64,000 nt of DNA from Bacillus sp. Cs-700. GTDB taxonomy: Bacteria > Bacillota > Bacilli > Bacillales > Guptibacillaceae. The notes under the pieces were generated by a model that was given only the letters and a program-made list of their open reading frames with translations, was not told where the DNA came from and searched no databases. This document shows positions 45,867-53,981 of this stretch, in pieces. How positions within the stretch are numbered: the stretch's first letter is position 1; each line of letters begins with the position of its first letter. The position numbers and the translations under genes were made by a program. The stretch is taken from NCBI RefSeq assembly GCF_011082085.1, contig NZ_CP041063.1, positions 1,364,001-1,428,000 on the forward strand, written 5' to 3'.

Positions 45867-45890
45867 AAAAAAAGAGCTTACACTAAGCTC
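45867..45890 (-). terminator. Terminator of nrdR
   Basis: A 7-bp stem GAGCTTA with TAAGCTC, 3-nt loop, seven T on the minus strand. Confidence 0.85.
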
Positions 45891-45897
45891 CTTTTCC

Positions 45898-46356
45898 TTA
45901 CTCTGCTCTGTTAATTAATTCTTTAAGCTCACGAATAAAAACATTAATGTCTTTAAACTGACGATAAACGGAAGCAAATCGAACGTAAGCGACTTCGTCA
46001 ACTTTTGCCAGTTGATCCATCACAAGCTCACCGACAGTATCACTACTGATTTCGGAAGCTCCCTGATTACGAAGGTCGCGTTCTATTTCATTTACGATGG
46101 TTTCAAGTTTTTCGAGCGGCACGGGTCTTTTCTCGCAGGCTTTAATTAAACCTCTGAGAATTTTTTCCCGGCTAAACTCTTCCCTAGCTCCATCTTTTTT
46201 CACGACAATAAGCGGTATTTCTTCAACTGTTTCAAACGTTGTAAATCGATAGGTACACGATTCACATTCGCGGCGCCTGCGTATCGATCGGCCTTCATGA
46301 ACCGGTCTGGAGTCAAGCACTCTTGTACCATTATGATTGCAGTTGGGACAGCGCAT
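45898..46356 (-). CDS. nrdR: Transcriptional repressor NrdR
   Basis: Represses ribonucleotide reductase genes when dATP is high. The 152-residue product has an N-terminal zinc ribbon ([15 protein letters not shown], then RRRECESC) and an ATP-cone (about 49-139, [20 protein letters not shown]). GGAG precedes the ATG. It heads the nrdR-dnaB-dnaI order seen in B. subtilis, although a terminator separates it from dnaB. Confidence 0.96.
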   Translation of the reverse strand: MRCPNCNHNGTRVLDSRPVHEGRSIRRRRECESCTYRFTTFETVEEIPLIVVKKDGAREEFSREKILRGLIKACEKRPVPLEKLETIVNEIERDLRNQGASEISSDTVGELVMDQLAKVDEVAYVRFASVYRQFKDINVFIRELKELINRAE

Positions 46357-46430
46357 TAGATCATCTCCACTAAACGAACAAGATTTCTATCTCTTATTTT
46401 AGCATAAAATGCGCGACGACACACATCCTA

Positions 46431-46820
46431 CTAAATTTGCTCTGAAATGCCTGTTCCAATCAACGTTAGCTTTTTCTTCAAATCTGAATAAATCGTTTCA
46501 ATTACTTTTTTGCTAAAACCGAAATCTACTGGTAAAGGAGTCTCTGTCGAAACCGAAAAATCTACCGCTGTTTTATAAGCGCGCACCGTCACGACGGTTA
46601 CGACGATTAACGCTTTTTTAGGACCCTTCACTTGAAATACAAACTCTCCACGTTCGGGTGAATTGGTCACAATTTCACCTTTGTAGTGTTTTTGAAGAAT
46701 CGCTTTCGCTTCTGTAAAAGCCTGTTCTTTTGTCGCTTTAAAATAATGCGTTTTCAATGCATCATTTTGGTGCCTTTCCCCTGTTTCAGAACGATTGCTA
46801 AAAAACTCTTTTATTCCCAC
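46431..46820 (-). CDS. Small conserved cytosolic protein, unknown function
   Basis: A 129-residue protein starting at GTG (46820), with AGGAGG 7 nt upstream; the frame opens earlier at 46874 but has no ribosome site. It begins MGIKEFFSNRSE and ends with ETIYSDLKKKL. There is no signal peptide or membrane helix; a KALIVVTVVTVRAYKTAVDFSV strand pair suggests a compact alpha/beta fold. It lies between nrdR and speD. I do not recognise the family. Confidence 0.6.
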   Translation of the reverse strand: MGIKEFFSNRSETGERHQNDALKTHYFKATKEQAFTEAKAILQKHYKGEIVTNSPERGEFVFQVKGPKKALIVVTVVTVRAYKTAVDFSVSTETPLPVDFGFSKKVIETIYSDLKKKLTLIGTGISEQI

Positions 46821-46930
46821 CCCTAGTCCTCCTCTATTTTTTTTAAGAATAGCAATAAATGACTGATAAATCAATGAGGTCGCGCTGAATCCCCGTTCAA
46901 CCGAAGCTAATAAATTTCTTAGCTAAACTA

Positions 46931-46956
46931 AAAAAGGGCACCCAGGGTGCCCTTTT
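46931..46956 (-). terminator. Terminator of speD
   Basis: An 11-bp stem of AAAAGGGCACC with GGTGCCCTTTT and T run on the minus strand. Confidence 0.9.
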
Positions 46957-46972
46957 AATCGAAGTATTATTA

Positions 46973-47362
46973 TTATGAAGTAAACGCTGACTGTTCTTCT
47001 CTAACTTTAGGTTTTACAGGTCCCATGCCTCGTGGAAGTTCGATGTTCTCACGCGTATCCGCTCCAAGTGCATCCGCAATGTAGTTTGCAGCTACGTTTG
47101 GATCAAGATCACCACAAGTATACACATCAATACTTGCATAACCATGTTCCGGGAAACTGTGAATTGTTAAATGTGATTCAGAAATAATCACAACACCACT
47201 TACACCCTGAGGTGCAAATTTATGAAATGCTACTTCCCGAACCTCTGCACCAGACTTAAGAGCAGCTTCAACAAACGTTTCTTCGATAAATTTCATGTTG
47301 TTTAATTTTTCAGTGTCACAGCCCCATAGTTCAGCAATGACGTGACGTCCCATTGTATCCAT
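46973..47362 (-). CDS. speD: S-adenosylmethionine decarboxylase proenzyme
   Basis: Makes decarboxylated SAM, the aminopropyl donor for spermidine. The 129-residue proenzyme cleaves itself at Glu62-Ser63 in [15 protein letters not shown] to create the pyruvoyl cofactor; His68 and Cys83 (YTCGD) are the conserved processing and catalytic residues. The ATG has GGGGG 9 nt upstream. The leader contains a structured element whose C-tract is complementary to this ribosome site. Confidence 0.97.
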   Translation of the reverse strand: MDTMGRHVIAELWGCDTEKLNNMKFIEETFVEAALKSGAEVREVAFHKFAPQGVSGVVIISESHLTIHSFPEHGYASIDVYTCGDLDPNVAANYIADALGADTRENIELPRGMGPVKPKVREEQSAFTS

Positions 47363-47407
47363 AGCAAAATTCCCCCTTTATTTTTACTCATGCCTAAAGC
47401 ATGCGGT

Positions 47408-47472
47408 ATTGAAAATCCACCACGGGGGAAAGTTAGTCCGATGAGGTCCTAACCCTTTAAGTAGTTTTCAAT
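47408..47472 (-). ncRNA. Structured leader element of speD (candidate translational switch)
   Basis: On the minus strand ATTGAAAACTAC pairs with GTGG-A-TTTTCAAT, a 12-bp outer helix with one bulge. Inside, AAAG-GG-TTAG pairs with CTAA-CTTT. A single-stranded CCCCC follows, and TTCCCCC (47430-47424) is complementary to the ribosome-site GGGGGAA (47376-47370). A small hairpin (CATGC with GCATG) lies between. The pairings are seen; a regulatory role is inferred. I know of no named RNA family with this consensus. Confidence 0.55.
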
Positions 47473-47505
47473 GCCAAATTGCTATAAAAGAAGTTCACGA
47501 AAAAT

Positions 47506-47534
47506 AGTATAAGGCTTTTATTTTTTTTTTGCAA
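47506..47534 (-). promoter_or_regulatory. Promoter of speD
   Basis: A -35 TTGCAA (47529-47534) and -10 TATACT (47506-47511) are 17 nt apart; the spacer is A-rich. This gives a leader of about 137 nt. Confidence 0.8.
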
Positions 47535-47681
47535 GAATAAATTAAATGCTGATTACGCTTTTGTATCCTCAACCTCAAAAAATCCAGTGTCCTTGCAAAT
47601 TTTTCCGCGATAATTAAAACATATCCAAAACTGTCGAGATTTATCCTTTATTTCAAAAGCTTTCATTAGCGATAACAAATC

Positions 47682-47714
47682 AAAAAAGAAGCGGGAGACG
47701 TTCTCCCACTTCTT
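47682..47714 (-). terminator. Terminator of gapB
   Basis: A 13-bp stem on the minus strand (AAGAAGTGGGAGA with TCTCCCGCTTCTT, one T-G pair) and a run of six T. The stretch from here to the speD promoter holds nothing else I can identify. Confidence 0.88.
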
Positions 47715-47724
47715 TCCTTATCAC

Positions 47725-48753
47725 CTATACGCTTACTTTCAACCTTTCGGGAATTCTTTCCCCAACGTACTTCGCCATATCAACGACTCGACAAGAATAT
47801 CCCCACTCATTGTCATACCAGGCAAGTACCTTTACTTTTTTATTCTCAACGACCATTGTCGATAGTCCATCTACGATAGAAGAATGAGCATTACCATTGT
47901 AGTCAATTGATACTAATGGTTCATCAGAGTAAGCGAGAATACCTCTTAGTGGCCCCTCAGAAGCAGCTTTTAAAGCATCATTAACTTCATCAATGGTCAC
48001 TTCTTTCTTAAGATCAACCACAAGGTCGACTAATGACACATTTGGTGTCGGTACGCGAAGCGACATTCCGTTAAGTTTCCCTTCTAAATGAGGCAATACT
48101 TTTGAAATCGCTTTAGCTGCACCTGTCGACGTCGGAATAATTGATTGGCCACAGGCACGTGCTCTTCTTAAATCTTTATGCGGATTATCAATGTTTTTCT
48201 GATCATTCGTATATGCATGAACTGTTGTCATCATACCCGAAACAATTCCAAAGGACTTATCAAGCACTTGAACAACCGGGGCCAGACAATTGGTTGTACA
48301 AGATGCATTTGATAAAACATGATGTTTCTGATCATTGTATTCGCTTTCATTAATGCCCATCACAATTGTAAGATCTTCATTCTTACCAGGTGCTGTAATG
48401 ATTACTTTCGTAGCTCCTGCATCAATATGAAAACCAGCTTCTTCTCTCGTACGAAACTTGCCGGTAGCTTCAATCACAATGTCGATTCCCATCTCTTTCC
48501 ATGGAAGAGATTTTGGATCACGATTATTTAAAACAACCACTTTTTTATTGTTAATCTTTATCCCATTCTCAATTGGTGTAACCTCTCCATCAAATGTACC
48601 GTGAATGCTATCATATTTAATTAAATGGCTGAGCGTTTCTGGCGGATAGCTAGCGTTAATTGCTACAACTTCCAAACTATCTTCCATTATTGCCTTTCTA
48701 AATACCATTCGCCCAATTCTTCCAAAGCCATTAATTGCTACTCTTGATTTCAT
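47725..48753 (-). CDS. gapB: Glyceraldehyde-3-phosphate dehydrogenase, gluconeogenic type
   Basis: Reverses the glycolytic step during growth on TCA-cycle substrates. The 342-residue product has the Rossmann GFGRIGRMVFRKA, the catalytic SNASCTTNCLAP and a WYDNEWGYSCRVV end. The segment NASYPPETLSHLIKYDSIHG resembles NADP-preferring GapB rather than glycolytic GapA. The place beside speD and coaE also fits gapB. An inverted repeat upstream may be a CcpN-type operator. Confidence 0.94.
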   Translation of the reverse strand: MKSRVAINGFGRIGRMVFRKAIMEDSLEVVAINASYPPETLSHLIKYDSIHGTFDGEVTPIENGIKINNKKVVVLNNRDPKSLPWKEMGIDIVIEATGKFRTREEAGFHIDAGATKVIITAPGKNEDLTIVMGINESEYNDQKHHVLSNASCTTNCLAPVVQVLDKSFGIVSGMMTTVHAYTNDQKNIDNPHKDLRRARACGQSIIPTSTGAAKAISKVLPHLEGKLNGMSLRVPTPNVSLVDLVVDLKKEVTIDEVNDALKAASEGPLRGILAYSDEPLVSIDYNGNAHSSIVDGLSTMVVENKKVKVLAWYDNEWGYSCRVVDMAKYVGERIPERLKVSV

Positions 48754-48778
48754 TCAGCGTTCCTCCCGCCACATATGT

Positions 48779-48815
48779 GTTATACTTATTTCCCCTATCA
48801 CAAAATTAGTATAAC
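48779..48815 (-). promoter_or_regulatory. Inverted repeat upstream of gapB, possible CcpN operator
   Basis: GTTATACTTATTT (48779-48791) and AAATTAGTATAAC (48803-48815) are arms that match at 12 of 13 positions across 11 nt. gapB in B. subtilis is repressed by CcpN at AT-rich sites near its promoter; assignment here is by position. Confidence 0.45.
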
Positions 48816-48893
48816 ATATAATATGCAAATAAAAAGATTAATTTACACTATTTTTGTAGAACGTCTTTATCTAAGCGCATGACGATTAAAAAA

Positions 48894-48925
48894 CAAAAAA
48901 CACGCCGTTTGCAGACGTGTTTTTG
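48894..48925 (-). terminator. Terminator of the polA-mutM-ytaF-coaE unit
   Basis: A stem based on AACACG with CGTGTT and a T run on the minus strand, overlapping the start of the intergenic space. The inner pairs are irregular. Confidence 0.65.
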
Positions 48926-48926
48926 T

Positions 48927-49520
48927 TTATAGTATTCTCCATTTTTTTAGAATGTTGTTAAGTTGTTCTTCCGTTTCTTCACGTGTTCCGGTGTTATCAA
49001 TCACATCATCAGCCAGTTCTTTCTTTTCTTCAATGGGCATTTGCGATTGAATACGATCGAAAGCCTCTTCTTCCGTACTCCCATCCCTCTCAACTAATCT
49101 CGATAGCTGGGTTTTTGCATCGACATAAACGAGAAGGGTTTGATCAACCATATGAGTTAGCTGACTTTCAAATAAAAGCGGAATATCGAAAACAATATGC
49201 GCGCTTCCCCGTTCTTTTAGAGCTGCTGCTTGATCAAGCATTCCTTTCCGAATTGCAGGATGAAGAATACGATTTAATACTTTGCGCTTTTCCTCATCTT
49301 TAAAAATGACAGCTCCTAACTTCTTCCGATCTAGCCCCCCATCTTCTGCTTTCATATCATCTCCAAATAATCGAAAGATGTCTTGAAGTGCTGGCTCACC
49401 AGGTTCAACTACTTTTCTTGCCATTACGTCTGCATCAATGATTGGTATGTCATATCGGCGAATCATCTCTGCTACAGTACTTTTTCCACTAGCGATTCCA
49501 CCGGTAAGTCCAATATCCAT
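48927..49520 (-). CDS. coaE: Dephospho-CoA kinase
   Basis: Last step of coenzyme A synthesis. The 197-residue product has the P-loop GLTGGIASGKST (4-15), a DADVMARKVVEPG segment, RILHPAIR and DIPLLFE. The ATG at 49520 has AGGAGG 6 nt upstream; an ATG at 49526 abuts that site and is less likely. It follows ytaF by 16 nt. Confidence 0.95.
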   Translation of the reverse strand: MDIGLTGGIASGKSTVAEMIRRYDIPIIDADVMARKVVEPGEPALQDIFRLFGDDMKAEDGGLDRKKLGAVIFKDEEKRKVLNRILHPAIRKGMLDQAAALKERGSAHIVFDIPLLFESQLTHMVDQTLLVYVDAKTQLSRLVERDGSTEEEAFDRIQSQMPIEEKKELADDVIDNTGTREETEEQLNNILKKWRIL

Positions 49521-49536
49521 CGTCATCCTCCTTTCA

Positions 49537-50169
49537 CTACATTCTAAGGAACCCTAAGATAATGAGTAGGCATCCCGGTAAGAGTGATAGTTTATCCATC
49601 CATTTAAGGTTTGAAGTAAGGTTTCCGAACTTTAAACCTAAGAGCAAAAACAGCGAACTCATACAAGCAATCAAAAGTGACGTTTCAATAGGAGGAAAAC
49701 CAACCATTGACGCACCTATACCTGCTCCAAACGCATCAAGAGACAATGCAGCACCCAGCATAATTGCTTCAATACCTGTAATTGTACCAGAATCATCAAA
49801 GTCTGCCGTTGTCGGTTTTCTCAAAATGCTGATAACCACCCCGATCGAGCGTATTTCATAATGAAGAAGAATTCGCTCAGAAACCGTTTTTTCAACCTCT
49901 TTGTTGTTACGAATCATTTGATACAATACCCATCCACCTAGCGCAATAAGAATGCCGCCACCAATTCGCTGAGCTACTATATCTGAAATCCATAACTGTA
50001 AAAGAGAGCCAAACCCCATTGCGATTAACATGGAGATCGCCGAACAAATCGAGATGATAAGAATCGACTTAAAAGGAATTTTCATCCTTCTGAGGCCATA
50101 CGTTAAGCCAACTCCAAATCCATCTACGCTTACGGCAAATGCTAAGAAAAAAAGAGAAACCCAGTACAT
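49537..50169 (-). CDS. ytaF: Sporulation membrane protein YtaF
   Basis: A 210-residue protein with about six membrane helices in two inverted halves (FAVSVDGFGVGLTYGLRRM and ALSLDAFGAGIGASMVG), the layout of the MntP/YtaF family. The Asp in each half is the likely ion-site residue. It lies between mutM and coaE, as in B. subtilis, where it is linked to sporulation. Transport substrate is unknown. Confidence 0.9.
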   Translation of the reverse strand: MYWVSLFFLAFAVSVDGFGVGLTYGLRRMKIPFKSILIISICSAISMLIAMGFGSLLQLWISDIVAQRIGGGILIALGGWVLYQMIRNNKEVEKTVSERILLHYEIRSIGVVISILRKPTTADFDDSGTITGIEAIMLGAALSLDAFGAGIGASMVGFPPIETSLLIACMSSLFLLLGLKFGNLTSNLKWMDKLSLLPGCLLIILGFLRM

Positions 50170-50234
50170 AGGCGAGCTCCTTCCATACTAAAATCTTAAA
50201 TAGTATATGAAAGGAGCCCATCCAACGCTACGAC

Positions 50235-51065
50235 TCACTCATTCACCTGACAGAGCGGACAAAACGTAGTACCTCTTCCTCCAACAACGATTTTCTCGAG
50301 CTCAGTTTGACAGTTTTTACATCCCTGACCAACGCGTCCATAAACAAAGAGATTATCCTGATAAGTGCCTACTTTCCCCTGACTGTTTACATAGGAACGA
50401 ATTGTACTACCACCTTTATTCACAGCATCAGATAACGTATGAACGATCTGTTCTCTAAGTGTTTCAATTTCTCTGTTTGTAAGTGTCGATGCGATTCGCT
50501 CAGGGTGTATTCTAGCTTTAAACAGTGCTTCATCGACATAGATATTCCCCAGTCCAACCACGAGGGTTTGATCTAACAACACTGTTTTAACTTTTCGAGA
50601 CGTTTTTTGAAACCCTTTTTGTAATACTTCAGAGGTAAATTGTTCTGAAAAAGGTTCATGCCCCAGCTGCACGAGTGGCAACTCATTTTCCTCTAATCCA
50701 ATAGGAAAAAGATGCATCGTGCCAAACTTCCGCACGTCATGATAACGAAGCTCCGTTCCATCTTCAAACGTAAAAAACACATGCGTATGATGATCAAATT
50801 CTTCATCGATAGCAGATAACTTATATTTTCCTTCCATACGAAGGTGAGAGACGATTACATCATCTTCAAGAACAAGTTTTAAAAACTTCCCTCTTCTTTC
50901 AACACCTGTAAAAGTCTGACCAATCACTTTCATTTTGAAGGCTTCAACATCATCTGGTTTCTTAATGATTTTAGGCCACTTTACAACAACATTTGTGACC
51001 TTCTTCCCTACAACCAGACCTTCTAGTGTGCGTTTTACCGTTTCTACTTCTGGTAATTCAGGCAT
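50235..51065 (-). CDS. mutM: Formamidopyrimidine-DNA glycosylase
   Basis: Removes 8-oxoguanine and cuts the abasic site. The 276-residue product has the catalytic N-terminus PELPEVETV (Pro2, Glu3), a central H2TH region (VGLGNIYVDEALFKARIHPER) and a C-terminal zinc finger (CKNC and CPLC around a TTF loop). It follows polA by 20 nt. Confidence 0.97.
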   Translation of the reverse strand: MPELPEVETVKRTLEGLVVGKKVTNVVVKWPKIIKKPDDVEAFKMKVIGQTFTGVERRGKFLKLVLEDDVIVSHLRMEGKYKLSAIDEEFDHHTHVFFTFEDGTELRYHDVRKFGTMHLFPIGLEENELPLVQLGHEPFSEQFTSEVLQKGFQKTSRKVKTVLLDQTLVVGLGNIYVDEALFKARIHPERIASTLTNREIETLREQIVHTLSDAVNKGGSTIRSYVNSQGKVGTYQDNLFVYGRVGQGCKNCQTELEKIVVGGRGTTFCPLCQVNE

Positions 51066-51085
51066 ATTTCCCTCTCCTTTGATGC

Positions 51086-53713
51086 CTACTTCGCATCATA
51101 CCAGGTGGAGCCATACTCATAATCAACTTTCAGTGGGACGTCCAGTTTGATTGCAGATTCCATTACTTCAGGTACGATACGTTTTAACGTTTCAATCTCT
51201 TCTTGTGGTGCCTCAAAAATCAATTCATCATGTACTTGAAGCAACATACGTGTTTCTAACTTTTCTTCTTTTAAGCGTGTCTCCATTTGAACCATGGCGA
51301 GCTTAATAATATCCGCAGCCGTTCCCTGTATTGGTGTGTTCATTGCCGTTCTTTCAGCGAATCCACGCTGATTAAAATTCCGAGAATTAATTTCAGGTAG
51401 ATACCTTCTTCTCTGTAACAATGTTGAGACATATCCGTCTTCTTTAGCTTTTGTAACAACGTCTTCCATATAGTTTTTTACGCCAGGAAAGCTTTCTAAA
51501 TAGCGATCAATAAATTCTCCCGCTTCTTTTCTCGAAACGTCGATACTTTGTGACAAGCCATAATCACTAATGCCATAAACAATTCCAAAGTTAACAGCTT
51601 TCGCATGTCTGCGCATATTCGACGTAACATCTTCTTTGTCTACATTAAAAACGTTCATCGCTGTTTTTGTATGAATGTCTTCATCTTGCTGGAAAGCCTC
51701 TATCAAATTCTTATCTTGCGCGATATGTGCGAGAACGCGTAGCTCAATTTGAGAATAATCCGCTGCAAACATCACCCAATCTTTTCGAGATGGAATAAAC
51801 GCTTTTCTGATTTTGCGACCTTCTTCGAGGCGAATTGGTATATTCTGCAAATTCGGATCAGTCGAACTGAGTCTTCCAGTCTGTGTTAAAGCTTGATTAA
51901 ACCTTGTGTGTATTTTACCTGTATCTGAGTAAATAACTTTTAACAAACCTTCAATATAAGTCGAATTTAATTTACCGAGCTGACGATAAAGGAGGATTTC
52001 CGGAATTACCTCGTGTTTACTTTCAAGCTTTTCAAGCACATCAGCTGACGTTGAATAGCCAGTTTTTGTTTTCTTAATAACCGGAAGCTCCAACTTCTCA
52101 AATAAAACTTCCCCAAGTTGTTTAGGCGAGTTAATATTAAATTCAGTTCCCGCGAGTTCAAAAACCTTTGCTTCAATCTTACTCAATTTTTCATTTAACT
52201 CTTCACCCATTTTTTCTAGGAATTTGGTATCAACGGAAACACCTTTTGTTTCCATTTCACCTAAAACAAGCGTAAGAGGCATTTCTAGGTCATGGAACAG
52301 CTCATACTGCTCATTGTTTCTTAACTGTTCTTCAAGCTTGTCTTTTAATTGATATACCGCATAGGCTTTTCGAACAAGATGGTCTGTAAACTCGTCAACT
52401 TCTGGAAGCTTACGTTTCGCTCCCTTTCCATAAATGGACTCATCAGAAGAAACAATAGAAAAGCCTTCTCGTCTCGAAATAGCAGATAGGTCATGCGTCG
52501 ATTCAGATGGATTTAGGAGATAGGAAGCAATCACTAAATCAAACGTAATCCCTTCTAATGAAATGCCCTTCCACCCTAAAGCTACAACGGCTCTTTTCGC
52601 ATCAAAAACCCATTTCTTCTGAGAACGATCTTCTAGAAAATTTCGAAACAATTGAGACTGCAGAGCTAAATCTGTTGGGATAAAATAATTCCCGTTTTCA
52701 TTTACAAGGGAAATCCCTTGTATATCGGCATTATGGTAATTCTCATCCATCACTTCCACAATCATGGCAGAAGGACTAACGAGATGCTTGGCTTCTATCT
52801 CGTTGATCGTCTCAAAATCTAAATCATCGATTTTCTCGTCTTCTACTTCTGTCCCCCCGATTCGATTAAGAAGAGACTTAAACCCAAGTTCACTAAACAG
52901 TGTAGCGACTGCTTCATGATTATAACCGCTGTAGCCTAAATCAGTTATCCCTAGTTCAAGTGGCGTTTCTTTAAAAATCGTTACAAGCTCTTTGCTCATC
53001 ATGGCCTGCTCTTGATTTTCTTCCAATTTTTCTTTTAACTTTTTACCAGATACATCATTAAGCGATTCAAAAACGGCATCCACCGTGCCAAATTGTTTTA
53101 ATAATTTAAGAGCCGTTTTCTCTCCAACACCAGGTACACCAGGAATATTGTCCGAGTTATCACCCATAAGCGCCTTCATGTCAATGATTTGATCAGGGCT
53201 AAGACCATACTTTTCACGAAGAAAGGCTGGGTCATATGTATCAATGTCGGTTATTCCTTTTTTCGTTAAGGCTACGTGAACGTTATCTGAAACAAGTTGG
53301 AGAAGATCTTTATCTCCGGAATAAATTTTCACTTCCCAATCTTCTTTACTCGCAAGATCCGATACGGTTCCAATGATATCATCTGCTTCATAATTCTTAA
53401 TTTCATAACGTTTAATTTGAAATGCGTCCAGCACTTCACGTATAACAGGGAACTGTTCACTTAATTCTGAAGGGGTTTTTTGTCGCCCGCCTTTATACTC
53501 TGTATACGTTTTATGGCGAAACGTTGTTTTACCGGCATCGAAAGCAACGAGCATATGTGTTGGCGATTCATTTTCTATAATTTTCAGCAACATCGTTGTA
53601 AATCCTAGTACGGCATTTGTATAGACACCTTTATCATTATTTAACAACGGCAATGCAAAAAACGCACGATAGGCAATGCTATTTCCATCAATTAAAACTA
53701 ACTTGTTCTTCAA
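51086..53713 (-). CDS. polA: DNA polymerase I
   Basis: Fills gaps and removes primers. The 875-residue product has the 5' nuclease domain (about 1-290, DYEADDIIGT-like NYEADDIIGT, PGVPGVGEKTALKLL), a degenerate 3'-5' exonuclease domain lacking the usual metal Asp/Glu set, as in Bacillus enzymes, and the polymerase domain with motif A DYSQIELRVLAH, motif B RRHAKAVNFGIVYG and motif C QVHDELIFE. Translation starts at TTG (53713) with GGAGG 7 nt upstream. A PhoP-box array and a terminator lie between it and phoR. Confidence 0.97.
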   Translation of the reverse strand: MKNKLVLIDGNSIAYRAFFALPLLNNDKGVYTNAVLGFTTMLLKIIENESPTHMLVAFDAGKTTFRHKTYTEYKGGRQKTPSELSEQFPVIREVLDAFQIKRYEIKNYEADDIIGTVSDLASKEDWEVKIYSGDKDLLQLVSDNVHVALTKKGITDIDTYDPAFLREKYGLSPDQIIDMKALMGDNSDNIPGVPGVGEKTALKLLKQFGTVDAVFESLNDVSGKKLKEKLEENQEQAMMSKELVTIFKETPLELGITDLGYSGYNHEAVATLFSELGFKSLLNRIGGTEVEDEKIDDLDFETINEIEAKHLVSPSAMIVEVMDENYHNADIQGISLVNENGNYFIPTDLALQSQLFRNFLEDRSQKKWVFDAKRAVVALGWKGISLEGITFDLVIASYLLNPSESTHDLSAISRREGFSIVSSDESIYGKGAKRKLPEVDEFTDHLVRKAYAVYQLKDKLEEQLRNNEQYELFHDLEMPLTLVLGEMETKGVSVDTKFLEKMGEELNEKLSKIEAKVFELAGTEFNINSPKQLGEVLFEKLELPVIKKTKTGYSTSADVLEKLESKHEVIPEILLYRQLGKLNSTYIEGLLKVIYSDTGKIHTRFNQALTQTGRLSSTDPNLQNIPIRLEEGRKIRKAFIPSRKDWVMFAADYSQIELRVLAHIAQDKNLIEAFQQDEDIHTKTAMNVFNVDKEDVTSNMRRHAKAVNFGIVYGISDYGLSQSIDVSRKEAGEFIDRYLESFPGVKNYMEDVVTKAKEDGYVSTLLQRRRYLPEINSRNFNQRGFAERTAMNTPIQGTAADIIKLAMVQMETRLKEEKLETRMLLQVHDELIFEAPQEEIETLKRIVPEVMESAIKLDVPLKVDYEYGSTWYDAK

Positions 53714-53857
53714 TAGAAGTCCTCCATTTCATTCATTCCGCAATTTGTCGATCACTGTACATCCCAAAAGACGCCTGCTTCATATATTTTACCACGATGG
53801 TAAAAAGAATGAAAAACAAGCGTCCAACTGATTAATTTTGTTTTGATAATGAAAGAC

Positions 53858-53887
53858 AAAAAAAGAGAGACGAGAAAATCTCGTCTC
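53858..53887 (-). terminator. Terminator downstream of phoR and the PhoP boxes
   Basis: An 8-bp stem GAGACGAG with CTCGTCTC (53867-53874 with 53880-53887) followed by a T-rich run with seven T on the minus strand. Confidence 0.88.
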
Positions 53888-53940
53888 AAAAATGTGCTCT
53901 CGTCATGATGAAGGGGTCACTTGTTACTTTACAGAAATCA

Positions 53941-53979
53941 TTTAAAGAACATATAAACAGACTGTAAAGAAAACGTAAA
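53941..53979 (-). promoter_or_regulatory. Array of four PhoP-box-like hexamers
   Basis: On the minus strand TTTACG, TTTACA, TTTATA and TTTAAA begin at 53979, 53968, 53957 and 53946, exactly 11 nt apart. This fits the PhoP direct-repeat pattern TT(A/T/C)A(C/T)A with 5-nt spacing, best for the first three. The array starts 3 nt after the phoR stop codon, an unusual place, and points toward polA. Confidence 0.7.
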
Positions 53980-53981
53980 GA

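Noticed and set aside
47408-47472. Hammerhead-like CGATGAGG and GAAA pieces on the plus strand of the speD leader
   Set aside because: The core segments are in the wrong order and the cleavage-site helix is missing.
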